A stretch of 64,000 bases of DNA. Source: Panorpa germanica. Taxonomy: Eukaryota > Arthropoda > Insecta > Mecoptera > Panorpidae. The notes under the pieces were generated by a model, which saw only the letters and a program-made list of their open reading frames with translations, was not told the origin of the DNA and did not search any database. Location of the stretch: assembly GCA_963678705.1 (NCBI GenBank), contig OY783217.1, positions 6,324,001-6,388,000 of the forward strand. The letters are read 5' to 3'. Below are positions 47,862-60,162 of this stretch, piece after piece. Position 1 is the first letter of the stretch, and each line of letters begins with the position of its first letter. The translations under genes and the position numbers were made by a program.

Positions 47862-47945
47862 TTAGCCGTTTTAGTTTCAGAAATATAAAGAAATCACAGG
47901 TGCTAAATCTAAGGAATATGGTGGTGAATACGGCATGCAATACAA
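47862..47945 (-). pseudogene. Mariner transposase C-terminal remnant, second copy
   Basis: Reading the minus strand from 47945 gives PYSPPYSLDLAP in one frame, then after a shift CDFFIFLKLKRLKF, which match mariner PPYSPDLAPCDFFLFPKLKR. The frames are broken, so the copy is inactive. Orientation is opposite to the 31.86 kb remnant. Confidence 0.6.
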
Positions 47946-47998
47946 ACGGGTTGACATATCCTTCATATTTAGCATAGTAATTGAGTACAATGCTACCA
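47946..47998. repeat. Short repeat shared with 32013-32068
   Basis: GGTTGACATATCCTTCATAT followed by AGCATAG and GAGTACAATGCTACCA match the 32.0 kb segment in the same strand and order. Confidence 0.6.
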
Positions 47999-48494
47999 CC
48001 AAAATACTATAAAATAACTTTTAGAGACCATAAATTCGGTGTTACTTTTTAAAAGCATATAGTATATACAAATATATATATATATGCAAGAGCATAAATT
48101 AATTATAATAAAATACATATACATAATACCGTCAGTGATTTGTACAAAGTGACAAATGAATCTGATAAAAATAAAAAAAAAAAATTAATGAAATTTCCTT
48201 CATAATATAATGAAATAACCGGCTTCGTAGATGTGACCTACATATCTTAGAACTTCAGAGAAATGCCTGAGCTACCCTAGACACTAGGGTGTAATACATA
48301 ACAGACAAGTGTAGACTTAAGCTGCAGTAATGTCGAGACTGGAGAAATTGCATTTGGTTTTAATCGCTCTTCAGTGCGCTAATATAAAAAATAATTACGA
48401 TATCAGACAGGTTTCATATTCGGAGGTTTGATTTTCGAAAAATTTATTAATTCTATTATCTACCTACTATAAGCTATTAAAATCCTAATTAATT
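47999..48494. other. Unassigned A+T-rich DNA
   Basis: A G+C-richer patch at 48230-48350 (CCTGAGCTACCCTAGACACT) is not matched elsewhere in the window. Confidence 0.35.
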
Positions 48495-48618
48495 TTGCAA
48501 GTTTTTTTTTAAACCGCAAGCTAATTCTAAAGTGTATTTTCTACCTTTTAGGTAAAAAATGCTTTGTAATACAGTTTCACAATTGCTACAAGCTAATTCG
48601 TGTGTTTCATTTTCTAGT
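48495..48618 (-). mobile_element. Dimeric foldback family M, copy 8
   Basis: On the plus strand: TTGCAAG, then CCGCAAGCTAATTCTAAAGT, TATTTTCTACC, then the second unit GGTAAAAAATGCTTTGTAAT, TTTCACAATTGCTACAAGCT and TTCATTTTCTAG. Reverse orientation relative to the 28.7 kb copy. Confidence 0.6.
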
Positions 48619-49609
48619 TGGTCCATAATATTTTTGTTTTTATGTATCTTTTATATTTATTATTTTTAGGTTCTTTTGTACAGCTTATATTTTATACACA
48701 GCCCCGTTTTGGTTTTAAATCTGACTAACTATATTTACCAATAGTCAGCTTTGGAATAACGCGGCAGTTATATAACTATTGCAAACAGAAGACGATATAT
48801 GAGACTTTGATGCCATAACTGCCAACCGAGGATTAAGAGGTTATCAATGATCGGACTAGTATTGGAAACAGGCAAAACGTTAAGACATATATATTCATAA
48901 AGATAAAGATTTATCGTATCAACTATAGAAAGGAGTGAAGCGTTAGCTTTGTTTAGATAATATAATAGAAAATAAATCAAAATAAAGGACACAAATATTT
49001 ATTTAATTTGAAGCAAATAATTATGACAAATATAATGCCTGAAACAAAAGAATATCTTTTTTATAATAAGTGTAACTTTTCGTAGCTAATTATAATCTTG
49101 CTCCGTACTTTTAGCCGCACATTAATGCTATTTTAATGAATATATTTTAAAAGTTTTTAATGATTGTGTTTTACTTGGTCTATTAATTATAAAAATTTTA
49201 ATTACAAAACTTTATATCTTGTTTTTAAAATATTTACTACAATTTGATATTGTTTTTTAATTCTACTTTTGTAATTTACTATAAAGGAAGGTATGAAGTT
49301 GAAAAGGTTGAATTATACCACTAATGGAAAATTGTTTAAAATCCGTAAATACAATTTAAGTCATAATTAAAGTAATAAAACGAACTCATGTAACTTCTAC
49401 TGTATAAAGTATTAGTTTCACCTACTGTTTCAGATTTAGTATTCATTTTTTAGTTGCAAGAATAGTTAAGCATACGCAATATGCGTAATCATTTCTTGTA
49501 TATGCATTTGTTTTAGTTTTATATAACATAACCGAATTTATAACTGACAATGTGTGAAGTAAAAATAATTATCGGCTTGTGAAAAATAAGGAAATAAAAA
49601 CAAATAGAC
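48619..49609. other. A+T-rich DNA, no gene seen
   Basis: A 74-codon minus-strand frame (48768-48992) shows no motif. Confidence 0.4.
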
Positions 49610-49761
49610 TCAGGTAGAAATATAGTTTGAATTAGTCTGTAGCAGAAATTTAAACTGTGTTACAATTTCTATGTGAGAAGTTTAAAATGAACCTTGGAAA
49701 TAACTTATAGCAAACTAGTGATAAGCTTAAAAATGCACTGCAAGACCATTTTCGACCTGGG
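49610..49761 (+). mobile_element. Dimeric foldback family M, copy 9
   Basis: Left end CTCAGGTAGAAATATAG, second unit with AAATGAACCTTGGAAATAAC, CTTATAGCAAACTAGTGATA and AAATGCACTGCAAGACCATT, right end TTTTCGACCTGGG. Confidence 0.75.
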
Positions 49762-49976
49762 TATTAAAAGTAATAATTGCTATAAATAAAGTATATTACT
49801 GAAGCACACGATTAATAAGCACATTTAAAATTTAAAACTAAAACACAGCAAGAAACGAATACTCTGTTCTATGACTAAAACATATAATTTAATGTAAAAT
49901 ATAACCTAAAACTTTGCTCTTAACTATTAATAATAATTTTACATTTCTCCTAGTATTTTTATTTCTACTCAACTAA

Positions 49977-50513
49977 GGGCTTTATTCTGTAACTTTAAAA
50001 AAAATCGACCTTATTTTAGCGGTGGAAATATTTAATTTTTTCACAGCTCGAATAAAGTCGCAAAATTTAAAATATCTAAAGTGGTATTCTGTATGCAAAA
50101 TTTTCCATCGCCCTTATAATATACAGCGGTGAAAAAGTATAAACAGGTATTGATAACATATTTTAAGACGTCATCAATTTTAAAAATATTTCTCCAATCA
50201 TGGAATTCATAATATTCAAATATTTAAAAATTCAAACACTTGACATAAACTCACTTTCTGATATATTTATATTTGTATATTCATATGACTATACATATAC
50301 TGTGTTTTAAAAAATTTGTACTGAAGTTCAAATTATAATTCAAATTGTTTGACAGTTCTAAAAAATACAGCGATGGACAATTTTAAAGGCGACCTTATAA
50401 TTTAGTCGATTTTTTTCCAGCGACAAAAATAAAATCGATGGAAATTTCTTACAGAATACCAAATAAAGAATGAAATTCTTTAACCGGTGGAAATGCTTTA
50501 CAGAATAAGGCCC
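49977..50513. mobile_element. 537-bp PIF/Harbinger-like MITE with nested inverted repeats
   Basis: GGGCTTTATTCTGTAA at 49977-49992 and TTACAGAATAAGGCCC at 50498-50513 are inverted (15 of 16 positions). TAA flanks both sides (49974-49976, 50514-50516). Inside, GTGGTATTCTGTATGC at about 50091 and TTACAGAATACC at about 50450 form a second inverted pair that looks like a copy of the outer one. A 3-bp TAA duplication and GGGC termini fit the PIF/Harbinger group. No transposase frame, so non-autonomous. Confidence 0.8.
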
Positions 50514-50516
50514 TAA

Positions 50517-51605
50517 CTAATTGAAACAAATTTATTATTTCCAATATTCTTCTCAATAAATGAAAAACAGTAAAAAATAAAATAAAAATTAACTAATTAC
50601 GCTTAAATAACTACAACACGTAAACTGCCGCAAAGGAAAGTATCCGTAATGCTTATATATCATGTCTTCTTCTTCTTCTTCTCTATCACCTCTCGCATCC
50701 ACCCCCTTCCCCTCCCTTTTAATAATTAAATATAATGCGCATTCCTTTCTTATGAAATATTTTATTAAATTAAACATTAGCATTTTGTTATTTATGATGG
50801 CGATATATCAAAAGTGGTATTCAGCGCATACAGATTATCACTTATAAGAAGAACATATCCTTCTTGCTGGAAAATTACGATACTACGTTCGCTCGAAGAC
50901 TGCTTCGAAATAGGAAAAAACAACAACGTTTTAAGTTCTTGTTACCGGCGAGATAAGGTAAAAATAATAAATAAGTAATGTGACAAAAGTCACATTGTTT
51001 CTAACTTCACTTCTCTTGCAAGTTTTTGAGGTTAGGTTTTTTCTAGTGACAGGTGTAAGTAATATAGAACTTTCGTTTACGACAGGAAAGCTAAAATGAT
51101 TGTGAAAAGTCCCATAGATATACTCTATGTATTAATTGAAACTCTACATTAATTAAAATCATTTTTCCAATTTAATAATTACAACCTTTTTCAATATTTT
51201 TCACAGTAAAAAATAAAACGAAAAATTTAATCTTGTTAAAATATGTGAGCTTAAATACAATTTCTAAATAAAATAATATAAAAAATAACTTGTTAAAATT
51301 AATGTTGTTTTAGGATTTTTATATTATTCTTCTTTTATATTATTCTTCATTATTGGTTCTTAATTTGAACCCATATTTTTCAATTTGCTGTATTTTAATA
51401 ATTTCTGCTAACAATTAAATAGTTCTGGTTAAATAATAATTATTTTTAAATTATCTAATTTCTCATAGTAATAACACTTTTGAAATAGAAGTAAAAGGAA
51501 TATATCACTATGTGTGTTTAAAAGAAATTTTCTTCCAATACAAAATATGATTGTACTTATTTTCTTTAGACGATTTATTTCTTAGATATTTGTTGAATCG
51601 AACAA
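50517..51605. other. A+T-rich DNA with hairpin and pyrimidine tract
   Basis: AATGTGAC and GTCACATT (50977-50996) form a perfect 8-bp hairpin with a 4-base loop. 50660-50720 is C+T-rich (CTTCTTCTTCTTCTTCTCTA), possibly a fragment of family P. Two overlapping frames (61-64 codons) on opposite strands over this tract are shadows. Confidence 0.4.
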
Positions 51606-52450
51606 TGATGAATTATATTAGATGGCTGGGAATGTAGCACCGTTATCGACGTCGGTGTCGGTATCGGCGTCGTCAGATGGGGTAACAGAACAGAGGTATG
51701 CAATTTTACCTGTCGGTTCATTTATAATTGATTGTCGGGTGCTCACTACCATCCGTATGGCACAGAGCTGCAATAGCAAGGTGCAAGGTGCATAGTGCAT
51801 GCACCATACCGCCATATCCCCATACGTGACATGCATGGGTAAAGTATCAGGGTCTTTGTGAACAAACAAAATGGTATTACTGCTCGTTGTAATAATATTA
51901 CCTTTTCTTAAATAGTGAAAATACATCTCACAGTAAACACAAAAAGTAGAATGTATGATATACATCTGTTGCTGTATAAGTTTATAAACCAGTATGGACC
52001 CTCGGTATACATCTTTGGGGTTCAGACACAAAACCATATATAAACGATTTTGTAGCGCTTCCAGTCTAAGATACTGCTATGTATTGTTCCAAATGTAATT
52101 CACCACGATCTACAAGTGCCTTGTATCAAAGACAAAATTATAAAATACAGCGCTAAGTGCACTTAACAATCTTGCTGTACACGTACCGGTTTATCTAACA
52201 GGCTTACCAGAACAGGTATACTCGTCAGATATACCTATATCGCAGCTCCATAACGCTAAAACACACAACGGTAAACCTGTAAATAGTCTCGGTTTCACAC
52301 ATGGCATCGGACGGTACGACCACGACGCGATTGCTCATCCGTTAGTTGTCCCATAGGAAGCCACGGATAACTGATAATATTATACGCGCTCAAGTTAACC
52401 TGTAGCAGGTAACCCTGTCAGGTAAACCGTCACTTGTAGACCACGCAAAA
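51606..52450. other. G+C-richer island with exon-like and site-like content
   Basis: This is the longest G+C-rich stretch of the window. It holds a 57-codon plus-strand frame (51622-51795; Ser/Val/Ala-rich N-terminal part, product unrecognised) and an overlapping 139-codon minus-strand frame (51618-52037). Near 51785-51803 GGTGCAT..ATGCACC is a hairpin. In 52200-52440 CAGGTA appears three times. It could be an unrecognised exon, a promoter or an enhancer, or a G+C-rich transposon remnant; the sequence alone does not decide. Confidence 0.3.
51622..51795 (+). CDS. Candidate short open frame in the G+C island
   Basis: ATG at 51622, stop TAG at 51793, 57 codons. The first 20 residues are MAGNVAPLSTSVSVSAS-like and Ser/Val-rich, unlike chance A+T-rich frames. 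CAAG|GTGCAAG after codon 53 is a possible but weak splice donor. I do not recognise the product; the overlapping longer minus-strand frame is an equally unproven alternative. Confidence 0.18.
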   Translation: MAGNVAPLSTSVSVSASSDGVTEQRYAILPVGSFIIDCRVLTTIRMAQSCNSKVQGA

Positions 52451-54219
52451 GAAAGCGCAATGTAAAATATATTAGGAACTCAGCAGTACAAAATTTCCCA
52501 AATATTATAAAAATGTATAAATGGATATATTCCATACTTTCAATATTCTAAACGCTGATAGATTGCATATCCTGTAATGCCAATATAAAAAATATATATA
52601 TGTATAATTATCACTAAATGGTGGCACCAACCGATTCAGTGAACGTTAACGTGTGAGTCAAATATTGGAAGATTGACATGGCAAGATTCCTACTACACGG
52701 TGGAACGAATGTTTGATCAGAATAATGTATTTATTTTATTAAATTGTTGATATTATTGACACTGACATTGTTTAACAAAAACTTTTAAGTAAATAAAAAA
52801 AAATTCAAGTATAAAACCTTGCATGATATGTGGATTAAGTGTGTGATGGAGGTAGAAAACACATTTTTGGTGCAGTTCAAAAAACCGACAACAGTCCGAA
52901 CTTCTTCCAACGTGAACGTTCGACACACTTAGTTCCAGCATCGGCCAAGTAGCATCGATTGACAGCGGCACAAGACGATGTGTATTAATTTACGAAATTT
53001 TGGATTTTTATCTTTAATAAAGGTTTTGCAAGTCATGCAGCAGCATAAAAGCTAGATAGAAGAGAATACATACACCTCCATACATTTATTGTATTCGAAT
53101 CTAATGAAATCAATTCACGCCACGCCACGCCGCGTCGCGGGTATATACGAAACCAATGCAACATCAATAATTCTGTTCATAATCATTAATGCTACAAATG
53201 TAGTTTGAGAAATTGCATTTCCTTTTTGAGTCTTTCTTCTATTAAAATACAAATGATATTTCTTTGTGCTAGAAATAAACTTAGAATGAACATAAAATGT
53301 TGATATTGTGTTGGTTTAGTACTTTATTTATGATACTACATTATTATATTATTACAGAACTATTAAAGATGTTATTAGCAATAACAAGAATCATAATGCT
53401 TTTTAATTAGGAAGTTTTTATTTCTTGTAGACTTGGAAATTTTATGACTTTGTGTGTTATTAAATATATAAATAATATATTACAGAATATAAGAAATGAT
53501 ATTTCTTTAGTTGGTATAAAGTTCGTCTGTCGGTAAAATAGTGACTATATACTCATGGACTCCATAGATGACATTTGAGGAATAACGGCCAACACATTTG
53601 ATATTTGGAGTCGACAGAATTCACTGTGCATATTGTTAGGTTATAATAAAATTAGATAAAAAGGAATTGACAATTTAAATAATAAACTTTAAATGTCGTA
53701 TGATTTATGTTTAACAGTTTAATTAATGCAACAGTGAAATAAATATATACCGTTTACTAAAAACTAAACCTAAGCCTTGTATACTGTCAAATATATGCTA
53801 AGAACTTAGAAAATAATTTCCTCAGTATGCAAATAATATATAACATATATTAAATCATTTTTTAATCAAACTTAAAATTATGAATGTAATGTACGGACTT
53901 CCATAATTCTTACTAATAACAGTAATACTACTTTCTAACTTCTAAAGTAATTAACCAAAGGTATCGTGTTTATTTCCTTACGTGTATGTAAAATAACCCT
54001 TGAAATATAAGATGTTCTCATAACAATTTGATACCTAAATTTTAATTAAAAACAGCTGCATTTCAAGAAGTATTGTTTGTCTTAATTATTCGACAAATTA
54101 CTTCATAAATTAATTTTCTGCATTGTTAATTATTATGTACTGCAGTGATACTTGTGTAACCAACAAACAAATGTTAATTGACATTAAAGTTACCAGAGCA
54201 AAACAACTTGTCTGAGTTC
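52451..54219. other. Unassigned DNA
   Basis: At 52865-52985 the plus strand reads KKPTTVRTS..NVNVRHT in one frame, faintly reminiscent of helix-turn-helix proteins encoded by some DNA transposons; a stop falls directly after it. At 53114-53139 CACGCCACGCCACGCCGCG is a short tandem CACGC run. No gene can be called. Confidence 0.3.
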
Positions 54220-54265
54220 TGAACACTGAACACTGAACGGTGAATACTGAACACTGAACACTCAA
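54220..54265 (+). repeat. Heptamer repeat (TGAACAC)n
   Basis: TGAACAC repeats about six times with small variations (one GGTGAATAC and a final CTCAAC). Confidence 0.85.
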
Positions 54266-57235
54266 CTGATGTTCAAAATAATTTGTAAAGTTCTAAATGA
54301 CATGAACATTCAAATATTATTTCCATTTTGTAGCCACGACGTCTTGTAATACCGCAACGTCTCTAAGTCTGAAGCAACGTCAAATAATAACAACATTACC
54401 GAGGAAATAACATGGGATGGTAACCATAACCAGTGCCGGTTATTTAAGGGGTTTTACCGGCCACAAATGTTTCACTTTTTTGAAATAAGATAAGAAGAAG
54501 TTATTAATTCTAAAAGGGAGGAAAAATTTACTAAAATGGATGAAGGAGGTGAAAAGCAGAAGAAGAGAAAATAAAGATAGGGGAGATGAAAAGCGATAGG
54601 GGGTATTCGGACGTTATATTAAAGATATATATGAGATAGTAGAAGGAAGACTATTGATGGCGAAAGTAAGGAGAAAGAGAAGAGAACAAGACGGATTTAA
54701 TTTTTGGCTAACGTAAATAATAATAAATTAACTAGAGAAAATTAAGAATTAACTAGAGATAAATGTTTGTATTGTTTTTTTAAATCTTTATATTAGAAAG
54801 GAAAAAGTGAACTGTAATTACATAATTTAACATATGTACAAACAGAAGAAGTTATTATTTACGATATGTATTTGTCGCAAACAATTTTAGGCAGGTTAGA
54901 AATAAATGCTAATTATATATTTCACGCATTATTATTTTAAAGACGAAGTCGATTCCCGGATCATTTAAAAGGTTTGAACCCAGTAAATAAGTTGGTGAAA
55001 TATCCTGTTTTGTGACGTTTCTATCACTATTTTACTTCAATTATAAAGCGCATCAACTTTATTTTCATTTGGATTCTGACAGGTGGAGTGGCTTCGCCAT
55101 TTGTAGCCGATGAAATAAACATTTCATATGAACGACTGTGAGAAACTGAACTAACTATAAATGAACGTGTGTAATTGGTTACTGGGGCAGTCTTCCTTGT
55201 CCCATGAAGAGATCGAAAAGCTTCCTAATTTGATGAAGAAAATGAATTTATGATGTAGTAAATTATGTAGATAAATAAGGCACTGCACTTGAATTTTTGT
55301 AAACCAGTTAATAAGTAAATTAACACTTGAGCTAGTAACAATATATGATATACAGATTCAAATTTTGTGTACATGAAGATGGCTTTGAATTAAAAGACGA
55401 AAGCATAGCTACCAAAGTAAAATGGTTTTCTTAATATAATAAAAATGTTATATATCTGCAATGATATATAATATTGTAGCCTTAGATGATTACATTTCCA
55501 AATGAAGAAAATATAGAGAAGTGTCGCTTTGAAGTCCTGTTTTCTCCTTCTTGAGGTATACGTCTTCTAATAAAAGAGGAAAAACATTTCAACTCATTTT
55601 CAGGACAGCCGATCTAAGTGTTAAATAACATTTGTCTGCATGGTCAAAGCAGTTAGGTCGTATATAGAATAAATTTATTCCGGGTAAAGAAATAATTCAT
55701 TAAATGATAAACAAATCGACAAAACACATAATTATTTATATTACATTGATTAATTGAAGATATAACATAGCTCCTGAAGTCGCAAGAAATTTAATAAAAG
55801 AAGAAACATTTTGTTTGTAAGATGAGCCTAGGGACCTGAATATAACAACTGCATAGCCGGCCCTGCTAGAAACTGTGAAGCAGAGAAATAGCGGAATAGC
55901 ATAATGGCGAAATGGGGGCGTCAAAACGTCGAACTACTGGAAACTGGAGTTCGTAGAAATTCCAGCACGCCAACTGATGAGGTCGCATATTACAACCAAA
56001 CACATATACGTATATGTAAGTGTGATGTATATTCAAGAAGGATATAATAACATGCTTTCGGAAAACTTGCTGACTAAGTAAAACCAAAATAAAAATAACT
56101 ATGAAATTGGGTTTTTGTAAGTGATGGATTTAAAGAAAGAAACGTGTTAAACTGAGTATATTATGAACCATGTAGGTAGCATTCAAGTAAATGACGATTC
56201 TAAAATATTAATTACTTTAGTTATAATAAGTACATTCAGTTTGACATTGCTGAATATGAAGGGGTCATTTCTGTAATAGAAATTTGAAAAATCATGCGTA
56301 GGATACTAGTCTTTCGTACATATATATAATAAACAATGTCACATTTGACAACACAGTATTTGACTTTTGCGCAGAGATGTAGAGAATGATCAGAATGAAA
56401 CAGTTGGTCTTGAGAGTAACAAATTAACAAGAATCGAAGTTTTTGTATTTTATGTGTTATAAAATAAATTAGATATTAAACGTAGAATATATTTTAATAA
56501 ACATCCTGATAATTAGGATGTATTTAATTGATTTATTGCAAAGTTAAAATAAACAGCGGTATATATTATGAAGCTAACTCTCTCTTTTAAAGACTGAGCT
56601 ATAACAGACTTATATTCTTAATTATTAAGACTCTTCCTTCAAGCAGCTTATTCAAACATACGTATATTAAATATAAATGTAAAAACGCTTTATTATTTTA
56701 CCACATTTCGTTAATGAATTAAATAAATTCAGTTCTCAAATAACAAATTCCAACCCAGATGTTATTTTTGAACAAAATAAAAGACGCAGAAGTTTTGCAA
56801 TAGCATCTTAAAGAGTTTATCTCCAAGTTACGAGCAATTTCGCAATTCTTTACTAATATAAAGTTACTTACTATTCAGGAAATAAAATTCATCAGAAAAG
56901 AGTTGAATTTCTATGCAGTTTTTACTGTGATTGATGGCCAGTCATAACATTGCATGAAATTTATTATCATATGTGTAACTTTCAAATACTCGTTGTATTT
57001 AAAGAAGTCCTTGTCTCAGTCTATTTGTCTCGCTCTAACTCTTTGTATTTTTCACGTACATCTTATATGTAAAATGATGCTTTAAACAATTCATCGTTTT
57101 AGTATTTTCAACACTGATAGAATTGGAAATCTGTCTTATTTGAAAATATTTATGTCAAGAACAGGTGGTGGTTGTGATATTATTTTTCTAATAGTGGCAA
57201 ACATTTAACTCTAGAATGCTGTAGTCAATATATTT
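54266..57235. other. Unassigned A+T-rich DNA
   Basis: 54530-54690 is purine-rich (GAAGGAGGTGAAAAGCAGAA), possibly a fragment of family P. Frames of 60-74 codons at 55736-56430 have no recognised motif. A G+C-richer patch at 55850-55990 is unassigned. Confidence 0.35.
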
Positions 57236-57290
57236 ATTTAATGTGGATCTATTTCCGGTGCTGAGCCGCATCATCGTGGTCTTCGTTAAC
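57236..57290 (-). mobile_element. SINE family S, 3' fragment
   Basis: TTTAATGTGGATCTATTTCC and GGTGCTGAGCCGCATCATCG match the tail of the copy at 63298 (TTTAACGTCGACCTATTTTC, GATGCTATGTCG). Only the 3' end is present. Confidence 0.5.
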
Positions 57291-58554
57291 ATAAAATATA
57301 TAATATTGTGTAACGGTTGTCAGAATCGATAAAGGGAATAAACTGCGATCAACCTTTAATTCTTTTACAGTGTATAAGAAAAATTCACGAATCACGGATA
57401 TATCTGAGGTATGACGAACTAAAGAGGATAGCTCCAAAAGGAATGATCCTGTGTTTCGTAATTTTTAAATAAGAAGGAACTACTAGACTATAGTGCTACA
57501 AGGTTATTACATGACCCATAAAATTTAGAATATATTGTTAAGTTTTTTTGTTAAAATTTGATTAAGCAAAAATGAAGCAAATCCTATTATAATTTAAGTT
57601 ATTTCTCTGCTGTTTGTTTTCTTCAGCTAGATTCGAATTTTGAAACCACTGTGGGCGTCTTTAATATTTAATTAGCAGGTTTGTATGCGTAAACGTAAAA
57701 TGCGTAAAATTATTTAATATAACATAGTAATACATAATATAACATAATAACATAATACAATAACATAATATAATATAATCCTTACCAGGAGCAATAAAGA
57801 ATCTTTTTCTTTATCTATGTAACTTAATGCCGATATCACCGAGCAATGAAAATATCTTTTCAAAGAAACTTTCTTGAAGATTTGCATATTTTAATTTTGA
57901 GTGAAGCCCATAGTATGTTTTATTGATTGTGGTTCTCATCATTCCTTATTTAATTAATAATTTAATTAATCATTCCCAAAAATATCTAGAATCTTCTTTA
58001 TTGTTACTTTCCTTTGAAAGGTGATGACAATTTACATATTTTACCTTATTTTATATTTTTTCATCATTGAAAAACATTTTTAATTAACGTGTTATCGTTA
58101 GTGAATCCCTACAACGATTTTTCCGCATTAATTAACCCTGGTTTCAAAGGATAATTGGAATTTTCTAAACCTTAAGCTATTCTTTGAATATAATTTGTTA
58201 TTAACACAGCTTACCCCGAGGGACTAGCGTTAAATCTGATTAGGAATGTTTATAATGGCTGTTATGAAAATTAAACTTATAAAATTTTATTAACTTAATT
58301 AGTAGTATAATTATACACAAGGAAATGTTATATCGTAAACAAAATCTTAATAAATTGATCAGCCTAGAAAGATAGGAACAGCTTTTTGATGTTAATCAAT
58401 TTGTTGTACAAGGAAACCTTAAAAAAATATTAAAACAACTCGCTTCAATTTTCCGAAAACTTTGTTTCATGAAAGAGTACTTCTTAATGTATGTGTAAAA
58501 TACCTTCTTCTTCCATTACTCGAGATAAAATGAAGAATGGGAAAGTAATTCATC
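57291..58554. other. A+T-rich DNA with an ACATAATA minisatellite
   Basis: About 57712-57778 consists of irregular ACATAATA/ACATAGTA units. No gene. Confidence 0.5.
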
Positions 58555-58680
58555 AAGCGTAGAGTTCTTTGTACAAGGCTACGCTGTGCTACGTAAGCTA
58601 CGATCTGTTAGGAATGGCTGGTGTATTTATGTACCGAGATGTTCACAGTCTACGCCTTGCTACGCTTCCTACGGTTTCTG
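58555..58680 (+). repeat. Two CTACG triplets in direct repeat
   Basis: CTACG at 58579, 58589 and 58598, then again at 58650, 58660 and 58669; spacing 10 and 9 bases in both, 71 bases apart. The pattern recurs at 23.74 kb with spacing 11 and 8. Likely subterminal repeats of a transposon or a binding-site array. Confidence 0.5.
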
Positions 58681-59796
58681 GTTTTTGTTCGAAACAAGGG
58701 TGTTCGAGAGATAAGCCAATGAATATACATCATCCTAGTCATTAAATATGTCCGTTTTATGACAGTTCAGTCAAGTATTTTATAACCTAAAAAATATTTA
58801 ATAAAAATTGATTTTTTTTAATTAATACATTTTTTAAATTTATGTTTTTTATTGGAAAACTTGAATCGTAAAATATTGCATAATATGATATGATATTTCA
58901 AGTAAGTGCTTTAAGAGAAAAAGCTCTTAGGCACCAGATTTCTATATTCATTATTATTTTAAAGTTCTTTGACTCAGTTCTAGCTTAAGCTTATGGTTAA
59001 ATTGCATGTGGTAGATGTCATCAGCTCGAAGACAATTTATATTATAATATGTCGATGTTACAAATACTCATATCATAGAAAATATAAGATAAATTTGGTT
59101 ATTGCTTATTTTTAATTTTAGTTTCCAACAAAGTAGTTTATTCTTAATTAGAAAAACTGGTTATTTTATAAAAATATAATAATATCATTTGAAATTTGTA
59201 CACAACAAAGCTTTTCAGTTGACGTATAAATAATTTTCTAAAAGCAACAGAAGCACTATTAAAAAAACATGTAAAAAACTAACTTTTATATTAAACAAAA
59301 TTTATAATTTACGATTATTATTTTAATAAAAAAATATTTAAAAACATAAATATGGTTGATAATTTAAAACGAAATATTTTATAAAACAGGAAAGGGAAAC
59401 TCTTAAACAACTTCAAAATTATAACGAAAGTATGTACACAAGTATTATGAAGAGGCCAACTTAGTACAACAACAAAAACTTTTCACCGCAGATGTTTTCT
59501 AACAAGAGTTTAAAAATATATCAAAACATCGTGGAAAATCACTTAATAGCCCTGTGTAACATATCCCTTCTTAGAAAAACTGTTTAGTTAAAGATGATAG
59601 AACATAGGAACAAATAAGAAAATTGCTCTATTAAGATATTTAACTTTATTCAGTGTTTTTGATTTTAAATGGTCGATGTGACTTTTAAAATGAAACCTAT
59701 GGTACGACTAGCTCTTTACTAATTGCTGTTTGCAAGACATCACTTATATGTACGTTACTGAAAAATATAGTCGTTCCCCACAAGTAGATACGGAAA
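58681..59796. other. A+T-rich DNA, no gene seen
   Basis: No recognisable feature. Confidence 0.4.
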
Positions 59797-60162
59797 GAAC
59801 TATAGTCACTCTTTGCAAGACGACATGTACATACGACAGGCAATTACGAGTATAGTTGATCACGAGTGCGCGGAGAGTACGGCCACGTGTAAGAGGAAGC
59901 GATAAAGGCAAAGAGAGATACCTGCCGAGTGTACTATCTGTCTCTTTCTAGCCGAACCGCTGATGCTGACTTGGTTGATTGGAGATGAGGTAGGGGGTAA
60001 GCAAGAAAACTAACGCAGTGGTCGAAAGAGACACAGAGGACACTCGTCAGCTATCTCTCTCTTTACCTTTATCGCAGTATTCAGCTTCATGCGCACTCTA
60101 TTTTTATACCTCTATGCTTTCTATACAATACGCCTTATACATGCGATGGACGACTATAGTCC
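59797..60162. mobile_element. ~365-bp foldback element with long imperfect arms
   Basis: Near the ends ACTATAGTC (59799-59807) and GACTATAGT (60152-60160) are inverted. Inside, GCGATAAAGGCAAAGAGAGA (59899) pairs with TCTCTCTTTACCTTTATCGC (60055), followed on both arms by CTG.CGAGTGT and TGTCTCTTTC, and further out GAGTGCGC pairs with GCGCACTC. The arms are ~180 bases with gaps. It is much richer in G+C than the flanks. The right arm also appears at 1-55. No frame or target duplication is evident, so its class is unknown. Confidence 0.65.

Noticed and set aside
51618-52037. The longest open frame, 139 codons, minus strand
   Set aside because: No domain or homologous family is recognisable, it overlaps a plus-strand frame in the same G+C-rich island, and its C-terminal D/T repeats come from a simple GTC/GTG pattern. 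I kept the island as unresolved rather than calling a gene.
52865-52985. A helix-turn-helix transposon protein (KKPTTVRTS.. reading)
   Set aside because: Only about 20 residues fit, a stop follows, and the flanks do not extend the similarity, so it is left as a remark in the regional entry.
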